Assembly: GCF_036347135.1 (NCBI RefSeq)
Contig: NZ_CP108938.1
Span: 10,912,001 to 10,976,000, forward strand
Source: Streptomyces sp. NBC_00775
Lineage (GTDB): Bacteria > Actinomycetota > Actinomycetes > Streptomycetales > Streptomycetaceae
Length of the DNA: 64,000 nt
Direction: 5' to 3'
The notes beneath the pieces were generated by a model. The model worked only from the letters and a program-made list of their open reading frames with translations, was not told the origin of the DNA and did no database searches. Position numbers and translations under genes: made by a program. Positions 20,559-29,715 of this stretch are shown piece by piece. How positions within the stretch are numbered: the stretch's first letter is position 1; each line of letters opens with the position of its first letter.

Positions 20559-22385
20559 ATGACGCTGGAGCCCATACCCCCCGCCCGAAGATGGGCGTCT
20601 CGGAGCATCGCCGCCCTGATCGCCACCCTCGCCCTCGCGGCGGCCGCGATCGGGCTCACGCCGTCGCCGGCGGCCGCGGCCGAGCCGCCGACGCTGCATC
20701 AGCTCGCCGACGCCAAGGGCAGGTACTTCGGCTCGGCGACCGACAACGGGGAGCTGTCCGATGCCCCGTACACCCAGACCTTGGGTTCCCAGTTCGGGCC
20801 GATCACCCCCGGCAACTCCATGAAGTGGGACAGCACCGAGCGCACCCAGGGGCAGTTCAGCTTCACGGGCGGCGACCAGATCGTGAACTTCGCCGAGGCG
20901 CACGGCCAGAGCGTTCGCGGCCACACGCTGGTGTGGCACAGCCAGTTGCCCGGCTGGGTGGGGCAGCTGCCCGCCGCGCAGGTGCGCCCCGCCATGGAGA
21001 ACCACATCGCCAATGTCGCCGGCCACTACCGCGGCAAGGTGTTCGCCTGGGACGTCGTCAACGAGCCCTTCAACGAGGACGGCAGCTTTCGCAACTCGCC
21101 GTTCTACAACGCCATGGGCAAGGACTTCGTCGCCCACGCCCTGCGCGCCGCCCGGGCCGCCGACCCCGACGCCAAGCTGTACATCAATGACTACAACGTC
21201 GAGGGGCTCGGCGCGAAGAGCGACGCCCTCTACGCACTCGCCCGCGATCTGAAGGCCGCCGGCGTGCCGCTCGACGGCGTCGGGCTGCAGGCGCATCTGG
21301 CGATCCAGTACGGATTCCCGAACCAGATGCAGCAGAACATCCAGCGCTTCGCCGACCTCGGCCTCGACGTGGCCGTCACCGAGCTCGACGTGCGGATGCA
21401 ACTGCCGAAGGACACGGCGAAGGAGGCCACCCAGGCCGACTACTACCGCCGGGTCACCGAGGCCTGCCTGGCCGTCACCCGGTGCGTCGGGATCACGGTC
21501 TGGGACTACACCGACAAGTACTCCTGGATCCCCGGCGTCTTCAACGGCGAGGGCTCGGCCCTCCCGTGGGACGGGAACCTGCAGCCCAAGCCCGTCGTCA
21601 TGGACGCGATCCGCAAGGCCCTCGGCGAGACCGGCGCGGTCGACACCCAGGCCCCGAGCGTGCCGTCGGGGCTGCGGGTGACCGGCACCACCTCGGCCTC
21701 CGTCTCCCTGGCGTGGAACGCCGCCACCGACGACACCGGCGTCACCGGGTACGACGTCTACCGCGGCGGTACGAAGGTGGGGACGGCCTCCGGTACGTCC
21801 TTCACCGACAGCGGGCTCGCCGCCTCCACCGCGTACGCCTACACGGTGCATGCCCGCGACGCCGCCGGGAACGTCTCGGCGCAGTCCGCTCCGGTGAGCG
21901 CCACGACGCAGCCGGCGGGCACGGGCGGCGGCGCCCTGAAGGTCCAGTACAAGAACAACGACCAGTCCGCCGGCGACAACTCGATCAAACCCGGGCTGCA
22001 GTTGGTCAACACCGGCGACTCGGCCGTCGATCTCTCCAAGGTGAGCGTCCGCTACTACTTCAGCGGCGAGTCCGGCGTCACGACGTACAGCACCTGGTGC
22101 GACTGGGCGGTGCTCGGCTGCGGGACGCTCACGCACCGGGTCGTCGCGATGAGCAGCCCGACGGCCGGCGCCGACCACTACCTGGAGGTGGGCTTCTCCG
22201 CCACGGCGGGCAGCCTCGCCCCCGGGGCCTCGAGCGGCGAGGCGCAACTGCGGTTCAACAAGAGCGACTGGTCGAACTTCAGCGAGGCCGACGACTACAG
22301 CCGCGGCACGAACACGTCCTTCGCGGACGCACCGAAGATCACCGTCCACCTCGACGGCCAGACGGTTTACGGCACCGCCCCCTGA
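20559..22385 (+). CDS. Secreted GH10 xylanase with fn3 and CBM3
   Basis: A 608-residue enzyme: signal peptide ending PAAAA (about residue 46), GH10 barrel (50-360), fibronectin type III domain (TQAPSVPSGLRVTGTTSASV to ATTQPAG), and a cellulose-binding CBM3 starting LKVQYKNNDQSAGDNSIKPG. Acid/base Glu169 is in WDVVNEPF and nucleophile Glu275 in VTELDVRM. Unlike XlnA it carries a cellulose binder, which holds the xylanase on cell-wall cellulose. The ATG at 20559 follows GAGAGGA. With the CebR box upstream it heads a cellulase gene run, although two strong hairpins follow it. Confidence 0.94.
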   Translation: MTLEPIPPARRWASRSIAALIATLALAAAAIGLTPSPAAAAEPPTLHQLADAKGRYFGSATDNGELSDAPYTQTLGSQFGPITPGNSMKWDSTERTQGQFSFTGGDQIVNFAEAHGQSVRGHTLVWHSQLPGWVGQLPAAQVRPAMENHIANVAGHYRGKVFAWDVVNEPFNEDGSFRNSPFYNAMGKDFVAHALRAARAADPDAKLYINDYNVEGLGAKSDALYALARDLKAAGVPLDGVGLQAHLAIQYGFPNQMQQNIQRFADLGLDVAVTELDVRMQLPKDTAKEATQADYYRRVTEACLAVTRCVGITVWDYTDKYSWIPGVFNGEGSALPWDGNLQPKPVVMDAIRKALGETGAVDTQAPSVPSGLRVTGTTSASVSLAWNAATDDTGVTGYDVYRGGTKVGTASGTSFTDSGLAASTAYAYTVHARDAAGNVSAQSAPVSATTQPAGTGGGALKVQYKNNDQSAGDNSIKPGLQLVNTGDSAVDLSKVSVRYYFSGESGVTTYSTWCDWAVLGCGTLTHRVVAMSSPTAGADHYLEVGFSATAGSLAPGASSGEAQLRFNKSDWSNFSEADDYSRGTNTSFADAPKITVHLDGQTVYGTAP

Positions 22386-22388
22386 AGC

Positions 22389-22424
22389 ACGGTCCGGGCG
22401 GCAGGCCCCGCCCGCCCGGACCGT
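22389..22424 (+). terminator. Hairpin after GH10-CBM3
   Basis: A 13-bp perfect stem (22389-22401 with 22412-22424) starts 4 bp after the xylanase stop codon. It could be a terminator or an RNA-stabilising processed 3' end. Confidence 0.6.
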
Positions 22425-22430
22425 TCCAGC

Positions 22431-22474
22431 GTGCCGCCGTGCCGGGATGGGGAGCAGCCCCGGCACGGCGGCAC
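22431..22474 (+). terminator. Second hairpin in the GH10-GH48 spacer
   Basis: A 16-bp perfect stem (22431-22446 with 22459-22474) lies just downstream of the first hairpin and about 48 bp before the GH48 start. Tandem hairpins here would separate xylanase and cellulase expression levels. Confidence 0.6.
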
Positions 22475-22521
22475 CTCCACCACCTCCACCACTCGCACCC
22501 GGACCCTCTCTTGGAGGACCT

Positions 22522-25344
22522 GTGTCCGCACACCCCGAATGGCCCGAAAGGTCCGCGTCACTCTCCCGGCGGTCCTTCGTCGGCGTGGCCGGCGGCGCGC
22601 TCGTCGCCCTCGGTGCCGGGCAGGCGCTTGCCCGGGCCGTCGAGGCCCCGGCCGGTTCCGCCGCACAGGCGGCCGCCGCCAACGGCCCCTACACGGAGGC
22701 CTTCCTCACCCAGTACAACAAGATCAAGAACCCGGCCAGCGGCTACTTCAGCCCGGACGGCATCCCCTACCACTGCGCCGAGACCCTGATCGTCGAGGCC
22801 CCCGACCACGGACACCAGACCACCTCCGAGGCGTTCAGCTTCTGGATCTGGCTGGAGGCGGCGTACGGCCGGGTCACCGGCGACTGGGCCCCGTTCAACA
22901 AGTCCTGGGAGGTCGCCGAGGCCTCGATCATCCCGCCGCACATTGACCAGCCCACCAACGACTCGTACACCCCCTCCAAGCCCGCCACCTACGCGCCCGA
23001 GCACCCGCAGGTCACCAGCTACCCGTCCCAGATGGACTCGTCCGTCTCCGTCGGCTCCGACCCCATCGCCACCGAACTCGCCTCCGCGTACGGGACGATG
23101 GACGTCTACGGCATGCACTGGCTGATGGACCTCGACAACGTCTACGGCTTCGGCAACAAGCCCGGCACCGGCGACGAGCTCGGCCCGGGCAAGATGGCGT
23201 CGTTCGTCAACAGCTACCAGCGCGGCGCGCAGGAGTCCGTCTGGGAGACCGTCCCGCAGCCCAGCACCGACCTCTTCAAGTACGGCGGTCCCAACGGCTA
23301 CCTCGACCTCTTCGTCAAGGACGCCTCGTACGCGAAGCAGTGGAAGTACACCAACGCCCCCGACGCCGACGCGCGCGCCGTGCAGGCCGCGTACTGGGCG
23401 CTGACGTGGGCGACGGCGCAGGGCAAGGCGAGCCAGGTCTCCGCCTCCGTGGCCAGGGCCGCGAAGATGGGCGACTACCTGCGCTACGCGATGTTCGACA
23501 AGTACTTCAAGAAAATCGGCAACTGCACCAGCCCGACCGGCTGCCAGCCCGCCTCCGGCCGCGATGCCCAGCACTACCTGCTGTCCTGGTACTACGCCTG
23601 GGGCGGCTCCGCCGGCACCGGCGGCGGCTGGGCCTGGCGCATCGGCGACGGCATCGCCCACCAGGGCTACCAGAACCCCCTCGCCGCCTGGGCGCTGTCC
23701 ACCATCCCCGCCCTCACCCCCAAGTCGCCGACCGCGAAGGGCGACTGGCAGAGGTCGCTCACCCGGCAGCTGGAGTTCCTGCGCTGGCTGCAGTCCGCCG
23801 AGGGCGCGCTCGCCGGCGGCTGCTCCAACAGCTGGGACGGCCAGTACGGCACCCCGCCGGCCGGCACACCGACCTTCTACGGCATGGCGTACGACTGGCA
23901 GCCCGTCTACCACGACCCGCCGAGCAACAACTGGTTCGGCTTCCAGGTCTGGTGCATGGAGCGCGTCGCCCAGTACTACTACGTCACCAACAACGCGACC
24001 GCCAAGGCGGTCCTCGACAAGTGGGTCGCCTGGGCCACCCAGCAGACCACCGTCGGCTCCGACGGCAGCTACCGCTTCCCCTCCACCCTTGGCTGGACCG
24101 GCGCCCCCGACACCTGGAACGCCGCGAGCCCCGGCGCCAACACCGGCCTGCACGTGTCGGTCGTCGACTACAGCGACGACGTCGGCGTGGGCGCGGCGCT
24201 GGCCATGACGCTGATCTACTACTCCGCGAAGTCCGGGGACGCCGACGCCGCCGGACTCGCCAAGTCCCTGCTCGACGCCATGGCCGGGCACGCGGACACC
24301 AAGGGCATCGCCGTCCCCGAGACCCGCCGCGACTACGACCGCTTCGACGACCCGGTGTATTTCCCTGCGGGCTGGTCCGGCACCTCCCCGCAGGGCGTGA
24401 AGCTGGGCTCCGGTACGACCTTCATCGGGATGCGGCCGTGGCTCAAGCAGGAGCCGGGCTGGTCGAAGGTGCAGACGTACCTCGACGGCGGCGCCCCGCC
24501 GGTCTTCACGTACCACCGCTTCTGGGCGCAGGCGGCGCTGGCGCTCTCCTTCGCCTCGTACGCCGAGCTCCTCGGCGACGAGGGCGGCCCCGGCGGCGGC
24601 AGCGACACCACCGCGCCGACCGTCCCGACCGGCCTGACGGTGACGGCGACGACCGGCACCAGCATGTCGCTGAGCTGGACGGCGTCCACCGACGACACCG
24701 GTGTGGCGGCGTACGACGTCTACCGCGACGGCACCCCGGTCGGCACCCCGACCGCGACCACCTACACCGACACCGGGCTCTCCGCCGCCACCGCCTACCA
24801 CTACCGGGTCGCCGCCCGCGACGCGGCGGGCAACGCCTCCGCACTGTCCGCCGAGGTCACCGGCACCACCAAGACCGGCGGCGGTACGGGCGGGGCCAAG
24901 GTCCAGTACAAGAGCACCGACTCCAACGCCACCGACAACGCCCTGGGCATGTCCCTGAAGGTCGGCAACACCGGCGGCGGCGCGCTCAGCCTGTCCACGG
25001 TGACCGTCCGCTACTACTTCACCGGCGACGGTGGCCCGTCCACGTACACCACCTGGTGCGACTGGGCGATGCTCGGCGCCGCCAACATCACCCACCGGGT
25101 GGTCGCCATGGGCAGCCCGAAGACCGGCGCGGACCACTACCTGGAGGTCGGCTTCAGCGCCGGCGCGGGCAGTGTCGCCGCGGGCGGCGACTCCGGCGAG
25201 ATACAGCTGCGCGTGCACAAGAGCGACTGGTCGAACTTCAATGAGACCGACGACTACAGCCACGGCACCAACTCGTCCTTCGCGGACGCCTCCAAGATCA
25301 CCGCGTATGTCGGCGGCGAGCTCGTCTGGGGGACGGCGCCGTGA
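22522..25344 (+). CDS. Secreted GH48 cellobiohydrolase with fn3 and CBM3
   Basis: A 940-residue processive exocellulase. It has a twin-arginine-type signal (SLSRRSFVGVAGGALVALGA), a GH48 (alpha/alpha)6 domain from GPYTEAFLTQYNKIKNPASG to FASYAELLGDEG, a fn3 domain (APTVPTGLTVTATTGTSMSL) and a CBM3 beginning VQYKSTDSNATDNALGMSLK. The acid region PYHCAETLIVEAPDHGHQTT, with the Glu in SEAFSFW, fits the family. GH48 enzymes attack cellulose from reducing ends and are usually single-copy markers of true cellulolysis. The GTG at 22522 follows TTGGAGG by 6 nt. Its stop overlaps the GH12 start (GTGA), so the two are translationally coupled. Confidence 0.95.
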   Translation: MSAHPEWPERSASLSRRSFVGVAGGALVALGAGQALARAVEAPAGSAAQAAAANGPYTEAFLTQYNKIKNPASGYFSPDGIPYHCAETLIVEAPDHGHQTTSEAFSFWIWLEAAYGRVTGDWAPFNKSWEVAEASIIPPHIDQPTNDSYTPSKPATYAPEHPQVTSYPSQMDSSVSVGSDPIATELASAYGTMDVYGMHWLMDLDNVYGFGNKPGTGDELGPGKMASFVNSYQRGAQESVWETVPQPSTDLFKYGGPNGYLDLFVKDASYAKQWKYTNAPDADARAVQAAYWALTWATAQGKASQVSASVARAAKMGDYLRYAMFDKYFKKIGNCTSPTGCQPASGRDAQHYLLSWYYAWGGSAGTGGGWAWRIGDGIAHQGYQNPLAAWALSTIPALTPKSPTAKGDWQRSLTRQLEFLRWLQSAEGALAGGCSNSWDGQYGTPPAGTPTFYGMAYDWQPVYHDPPSNNWFGFQVWCMERVAQYYYVTNNATAKAVLDKWVAWATQQTTVGSDGSYRFPSTLGWTGAPDTWNAASPGANTGLHVSVVDYSDDVGVGAALAMTLIYYSAKSGDADAAGLAKSLLDAMAGHADTKGIAVPETRRDYDRFDDPVYFPAGWSGTSPQGVKLGSGTTFIGMRPWLKQEPGWSKVQTYLDGGAPPVFTYHRFWAQAALALSFASYAELLGDEGGPGGGSDTTAPTVPTGLTVTATTGTSMSLSWTASTDDTGVAAYDVYRDGTPVGTPTATTYTDTGLSAATAYHYRVAARDAAGNASALSAEVTGTTKTGGGTGGAKVQYKSTDSNATDNALGMSLKVGNTGGGALSLSTVTVRYYFTGDGGPSTYTTWCDWAMLGAANITHRVVAMGSPKTGADHYLEVGFSAGAGSVAAGGDSGEIQLRVHKSDWSNFNETDDYSHGTNSSFADASKITAYVGGELVWGTAP

Positions 25345-26876
25345 CAGGACGACACCTGCGCGGCGCCCTCGCCGCCACCGCCGCGGGCATCCTGCTCGCC
25401 GGGCTCGCGCTGTTCACCGGCGCGGGCCCGGCGGCGGCCGCGCCGGTCACCGACTGCACCCAGTGGGGCACCACCGAGATGCAGGGCGGCGCGTACACAT
25501 ACCAGCAGAACGAGTGGAACTCCTCGGCACGCCAGTGCGTCAGCGTGGACACCGCGACCGGCGCCTGGAAGGTGACTGAGGCGAACTTCTCGCTCACCAC
25601 GGCGGGGCCGCCGGCCACGTACCCGTCCAGCTACAAGGGCTGCCACTGGGGCGCGTGCACCGCGAACAGCGGCCTGCCGATCCGGGTGAGCGAGCTGGGC
25701 AGCGCCCGGTCGACGTTCGACACCACGCAGGTCGCCTCCGGCGTCTGGGACGCCGCGTACGACCTGTGGTTCAACTCCACGCCCACCACCGACGACCAGC
25801 CGGACGGCACCGAGTTGATGATCTGGATCAACCACCGCGGCGGCGTCCAGCCCATCGGCTCCCGCACGGCCACGGTCACCCTGGACGGCCGGACCTGGGA
25901 CGTGTGGACCGGGCCCGGCGCCTCCGGGTGGAAGGTCGTCTCGTACGTGCTGCAGGGCGGCGCCACCGCGGTGACCGACCTCGACGTGAAGCGCCTCGTC
26001 GACGACGCCACCGCACGCGGCCAGATCAACCCCGCGCACTACTTGATCGACGCCGAGGCCGGCTTCGAGATCTGGCAGGGCGGCCAGGGGCTGGGCGTGA
26101 ACTCCTTCTCGTTCGACGCCAGTAAGGACCAGGCAGGCGGCGGGGACACCACGCCGCCGACCGCGCCCCGCAACCTGCGGTCCACCGGATCGAGTTCGTC
26201 GTCCGCCTCGCTGGCCTGGGATCCCGCCACGGACGACGTCGGCGTCACGGCGTACGACATCTACCGCGGCAGCACGCGCGTCGGCTCCACCGGCGGCACG
26301 GCGTACACCGACACGGGGCTGACGGCGTCCACCGCGTACAGCTACACCGTGCGCGCCCTGGACGCGGCCGGGAACGTCTCGCCGCCCGCCGGTCCGGTGA
26401 GCGTCACCACCGCGTCGGCGGGTGGGGCTGGTACCGGCAACCTGAAGGTGCAGTACAAGACGAGCGATACGAGTCTGACGGACAACGCCATCGGGATGAA
26501 CCTGCAGTTGGTCAATACCGGGAGCAGTGCGCAGAGTCTGAAGGATGTCGAGATCCGCTACTGGTTCGACGACTCGGCTTCCTCGTACACGACGTGGTGT
26601 GACTGGGCGCAGATCGGCTGCTCGAACCTCACCCACTCGGTGTCGACGAACGGCACGACGACCGGGGCCAGTCGCTACCTGAAGGTCAATGTCACCGGCG
26701 GCACGCTCGCCGCGGGTGCCTCGACGGGTGACATCCAGTTGCGGCTGCACCGGGCCGACTGGTCGAACTTCAACGAGGCCGACGACTACAGCCACGGGAC
26801 CGCGAGTTCGTACACGGACGCACCCAAGATCGGCGTCTACTCCGGCGGCCAGCTCCTGTGGGGCACCGCGCCCTGA
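25341..26876 (+). CDS. Secreted GH12 endoglucanase with fn3 and CBM3
   Basis: A 511-residue enzyme: signal peptide ending GPAAAA, GH12 beta-jelly-roll (residues 34-260), fn3 (APRNLRSTGSSSSSASLAWD) and CBM3. The nucleophile Glu is in GTELMIWINHRGG and the acid/base Glu in AGFEIWQGGQG. The GTG at 25341 overlaps the GH48 stop by 4 nt. The CBM3-coding part (26428-26869) is identical at the DNA level to that of the GH6 gene downstream and uses more A/T in third positions than the catalytic part, which points to recent gene conversion or duplication of the module. Confidence 0.94.
   Translation: MTGRHLRGALAATAAGILLAGLALFTGAGPAAAAPVTDCTQWGTTEMQGGAYTYQQNEWNSSARQCVSVDTATGAWKVTEANFSLTTAGPPATYPSSYKGCHWGACTANSGLPIRVSELGSARSTFDTTQVASGVWDAAYDLWFNSTPTTDDQPDGTELMIWINHRGGVQPIGSRTATVTLDGRTWDVWTGPGASGWKVVSYVLQGGATAVTDLDVKRLVDDATARGQINPAHYLIDAEAGFEIWQGGQGLGVNSFSFDASKDQAGGGDTTPPTAPRNLRSTGSSSSSASLAWDPATDDVGVTAYDIYRGSTRVGSTGGTAYTDTGLTASTAYSYTVRALDAAGNVSPPAGPVSVTTASAGGAGTGNLKVQYKTSDTSLTDNAIGMNLQLVNTGSSAQSLKDVEIRYWFDDSASSYTTWCDWAQIGCSNLTHSVSTNGTTTGASRYLKVNVTGGTLAAGASTGDIQLRLHRADWSNFNEADDYSHGTASSYTDAPKIGVYSGGQLLWGTAP
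26428..26869 (+). repeat. 442-bp CBM3 module repeat, copy A
   Basis: By eye this stretch is identical base for base to 28655-29096. It begins CTGGTACCGGCAACC and ends just before the stop codons. The flanking fn3 sequences are only similar. Confidence 0.9.
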
Positions 26877-26894
26877 TCCACCCCCAGACACCCA

Positions 26895-26927
26895 GTGGCG
26901 GGAATCCTTCCCGCTGCCTCCCGCCAC
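26895..26927 (+). terminator. Hairpin between GH12 and GH6
   Basis: GTGGCGGG (26895-26902) pairs with CCCGCCAC (26920-26927) in the 100-bp spacer. It is a weak candidate for attenuation or RNA processing. Confidence 0.4.
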
Positions 26928-26976
26928 CGGGCCGTACCTCCGCACACCCTTATTCGAGAGGAGCACCAGAGCCGCG

Positions 26977-29103
26977 ATGAACACCACCACGCACCTCAGA
27001 CGCAGGAGCCGCTTCAGGAGGCTCGCGGCGCTGCTGCCGGCGCTCGCCATGGGCGCCGCGCTCAGCGTCGCACTGCCGGCCGCGCCCGCCTCGGCGGCCG
27101 CGGCGGCCCGCGTCGACAACCCGTACGTTGGCGCCAAGCCGTACGTCAACCCCGACTGGTCCGCCAAGGCGAAGGCCGAGCCGGGCGGCTCCGCCATCGC
27201 CGATGAGCCCAGCTTCGTCTGGATGGACCGGATCGCCGCGATCACCGGCACCTCCAACGGCCGCGGCCTGCGCGCCCACCTCGACACCGCGCTGACGCAG
27301 GGCGCCACGCTCTTTCAGGTCGTCATCTACGACCTGCCGGGCCGCGACTGCTCGGCGCTCTCCTCCAACGGCGAGCTGAAGGCGGAGGAGCTCAGCCGGT
27401 ACAAGTCGGAGTATATCGACCCGATCGCGGCGATCCTCGCCGACCCGAAGTACGCCGCACTGCGGATCTCCGCGCTGATCGAGCCGGACTCGCTGCCCAA
27501 CATGGTCACCAACGCGGGCAGCGCGGCCGGCGCCACGGACGCCTGCCGGCACGTGAAAGAGCTGGGGGCGTACGAGCACGGCGTGGGCTACGCGCTGAAC
27601 AAGCTCGGCGACATCCCCAACGTCTACAACTACATCGACGCAGGCCACCACGGCTGGCTCGGCTGGGACACCAACTTCGACCCGGCCGTCGACGAGTTCA
27701 AGATCGCCGCCACCACCGAGGGCGCGACGGTCGACGACGTCGCCGGCTTCATCGTCAACACCGCCAACTACGGGGCGCTGCACGAGCCGAACTTCAAGGT
27801 CACCGACTCGGTGAACGGCACCACCGTGCGCCAGTCCAAGTGGGTCGACTGGAACTACTACGTCGACGAGCTGTCCTACGCCCAGGCGCTGCGCGACCGC
27901 CTGGTCAGCCGCGGCGGCTTCAACTCCGGCCTCGGCATGCTCATCGACACCGCCCGCAACGGCTGGGGCGGCACCGCACGACCCACCGGACCCGGCCCGC
28001 AGACCTCCGTCGACGCCTACGTTGACGGCGGCCGCATCGACCGCCGCCTCCACACCGGCAACTGGTGCAACCAGCAGGGCGCCGGAGTCGGCGAGCGCCC
28101 GCAGACCGCGCCCGAGCCGGGCATCGACGCGTACGTGTGGGCCAAGCCCCCGGGCGAGTCGGACGGCAACAGCGAGCCCATCGACAACGACGAGGGCAAG
28201 GGCTTCGACCGGATGTGCGACCCGACCTACGGGGGCAACGCGCGCAACGGCAACAACCCGACCGGCGCCATGGCCAACGCCCCGCTGGCCGGCCGCTGGT
28301 TCTCCGCACAGTTCCAGATGCTGCTGACCAACGCCTACCCGCCGCTGAACGGCGGCGGGGACCCGGGTACCGACACCGAGGCGCCGAGCGTCCCGGCGGG
28401 GCTGAAGACGACGGGCGTCACCTCGTCGTCGGTGTCGCTGTCCTGGACCGCCTCGACGGACAACGTGGGCGTCGCGTCGTACGACGTCTACCGCAACGGG
28501 ACCCTCGTCGGCTCCACCGGCGGCACGACGTACACCGACAGCGGTCTGACCTCCTCCACCACCTACCAGTACAAGGTGCGGGCGCGGGACGCCGCCGGGA
28601 ACGCCTCGGCCCAGTCCGCCCAGGTCGCCGGCACGACGACTTCGGGCGGTGGGACTGGTACCGGCAACCTGAAGGTGCAGTACAAGACGAGCGATACGAG
28701 TCTGACGGACAACGCCATCGGGATGAACCTGCAGTTGGTCAATACCGGGAGCAGTGCGCAGAGTCTGAAGGATGTCGAGATCCGCTACTGGTTCGACGAC
28801 TCGGCTTCCTCGTACACGACGTGGTGTGACTGGGCGCAGATCGGCTGCTCGAACCTCACCCACTCGGTGTCGACGAACGGCACGACGACCGGGGCCAGTC
28901 GCTACCTGAAGGTCAATGTCACCGGCGGCACGCTCGCCGCGGGTGCCTCGACGGGTGACATCCAGTTGCGGCTGCACCGGGCCGACTGGTCGAACTTCAA
29001 CGAGGCCGACGACTACAGCCACGGGACCGCGAGTTCGTACACGGACGCACCCAAGATCGGCGTCTACTCCGGCGGCCAGCTCCTGTGGGGCACCGCCCCG
29101 TAA
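26977..29103 (+). CDS. Secreted GH6 cellobiohydrolase with fn3 and CBM3
   Basis: A 708-residue cellulase: signal peptide ending PASAAAA, GH6 barrel from NPYVGAKPYVNPDWSAKA to MLLTNAYPPLNG, fn3 (APSVPAGLKTTGVTSSSVSL) and CBM3. Family landmarks include VVIYDLPGRDCSALSSNGE (catalytic Asp region), ISALIEPDSLPNMVTN, YIDAGHHGWLGW and YVWAKPPGESDG. The length and added loops fit the large bacterial exo-acting group that attacks non-reducing ends, complementing GH48. The ATG at 26977 has GAGAGGAG 13 nt upstream, a rather long spacing. It is the last gene of the cellulase run and is followed by a terminator. Confidence 0.94.
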   Translation: MNTTTHLRRRSRFRRLAALLPALAMGAALSVALPAAPASAAAAARVDNPYVGAKPYVNPDWSAKAKAEPGGSAIADEPSFVWMDRIAAITGTSNGRGLRAHLDTALTQGATLFQVVIYDLPGRDCSALSSNGELKAEELSRYKSEYIDPIAAILADPKYAALRISALIEPDSLPNMVTNAGSAAGATDACRHVKELGAYEHGVGYALNKLGDIPNVYNYIDAGHHGWLGWDTNFDPAVDEFKIAATTEGATVDDVAGFIVNTANYGALHEPNFKVTDSVNGTTVRQSKWVDWNYYVDELSYAQALRDRLVSRGGFNSGLGMLIDTARNGWGGTARPTGPGPQTSVDAYVDGGRIDRRLHTGNWCNQQGAGVGERPQTAPEPGIDAYVWAKPPGESDGNSEPIDNDEGKGFDRMCDPTYGGNARNGNNPTGAMANAPLAGRWFSAQFQMLLTNAYPPLNGGGDPGTDTEAPSVPAGLKTTGVTSSSVSLSWTASTDNVGVASYDVYRNGTLVGSTGGTTYTDSGLTSSTTYQYKVRARDAAGNASAQSAQVAGTTTSGGGTGTGNLKVQYKTSDTSLTDNAIGMNLQLVNTGSSAQSLKDVEIRYWFDDSASSYTTWCDWAQIGCSNLTHSVSTNGTTTGASRYLKVNVTGGTLAAGASTGDIQLRLHRADWSNFNEADDYSHGTASSYTDAPKIGVYSGGQLLWGTAP
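28655..29096 (+). repeat. 442-bp CBM3 module repeat, copy B
   Basis: Partner of 26428-26869. The two copies are direct repeats about 1.8 kb apart, able to recombine and fuse GH12 to the GH6 tail with loss of the GH6 catalytic domain. Confidence 0.9.
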
Positions 29104-29118
29104 CCCGCAAGGCCTGAC

Positions 29119-29376
29119 TCACGTACGGCGCGACGCGCCCCCGGGGTTTTCCGCTCCGGGGGCGGTGGGCCTGTCGCACAGCTCGCCCGCTCCAGTACAG
29201 CGGTCGGCGAGCCAGCGGCCTACTGCCCGGTCCAGGGCATCACCGTCGATGCCAGCCAGGAACCGGCGGACCGTTGTCTCAGCCGGAAGGCAACGGCCGG
29301 GGAACACGGGGTCGGCGCGTACGCCGAGCCGTTCCCGAACCTGGGGAGGGGCGTCGGCGTTGCAACCCGTTGACAC
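29119..29376 (-). pseudogene. ISAs1-family transposase, N-terminal fragment
   Basis: Reading leftward: PPQVRERLGVRADPVFPGRC, LPAETTVRRFLAGIDGDALD and RAVGRWLADR. This matches the DDE_Tnp_1-associated N-terminal domain of ISAs1 transposases. Both the upstream start and the entire catalytic part are missing, and the frame ends in unrelated sequence over the GH6 terminator. Confidence 0.65.
29137..29163 (+). terminator. Terminator after GH6
   Basis: GCCCCCGG (29137-29144) pairs with CCGGGGGC (29156-29163) around a TTTT-containing loop, 33 bp after the stop codon. Confidence 0.6.
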
Positions 29377-29486
29377 CGCAGTAGGTCAGCGGGTTCTGGA
29401 CACCAGCATCCTCCGGTCCTTCAGCCCGGAGAGCAGCAGCGTCGGATTCCTTCGTGCGTTCCGGGCGCTCGACGCTGAACAGGTGT

Positions 29487-29715
29487 TCATCTGATTTCCC
29501 ACTCGCGGCTCGTGCTGTTGAAACGGACGCGTGTGTTGCTTCGGTTTGTCGACTGCGTGTAGCTGGCGGCTCCGTCGACGCTAGCCCCGCTGCCGGCGAT
29601 AGTGACGGTGAACGGGCCGTTACCTTTAATCTCGTGCGTCTCGCCATCGAACGGGTCCACGGGGAGCGTGACCGTCTTCCCGGAAGCTGTGACGGTGACG
29701 AACCCCGCCGCTGCA
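29487..29715 (-). pseudogene. Unrecognised beta-strand-rich fragment
   Basis: About 75 residues ([38 protein letters not shown], ending TSREWEIR) read as alternating strands and look like the C-terminus of a secreted or surface protein. I do not recognise a family. It is joined directly to the ISL3 fragment at about 29715, so the N-terminus is lost. Confidence 0.35.

Noticed and set aside
22558..25263. A 900-codon open frame antisense to GH48
   Set aside because: It is a GC-bias shadow: on the opposite strand of a GC-rich gene stops are rare, and the product is Gly/Val/Arg-rich without domains. The GH48 frame has clear family sequence.
29487..29715. A genuine small gene of unknown function
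   Set aside because: The apparent start lies exactly at the junction with the ISL3 remnant and no ribosome site is present, so it is listed only as a fragment.
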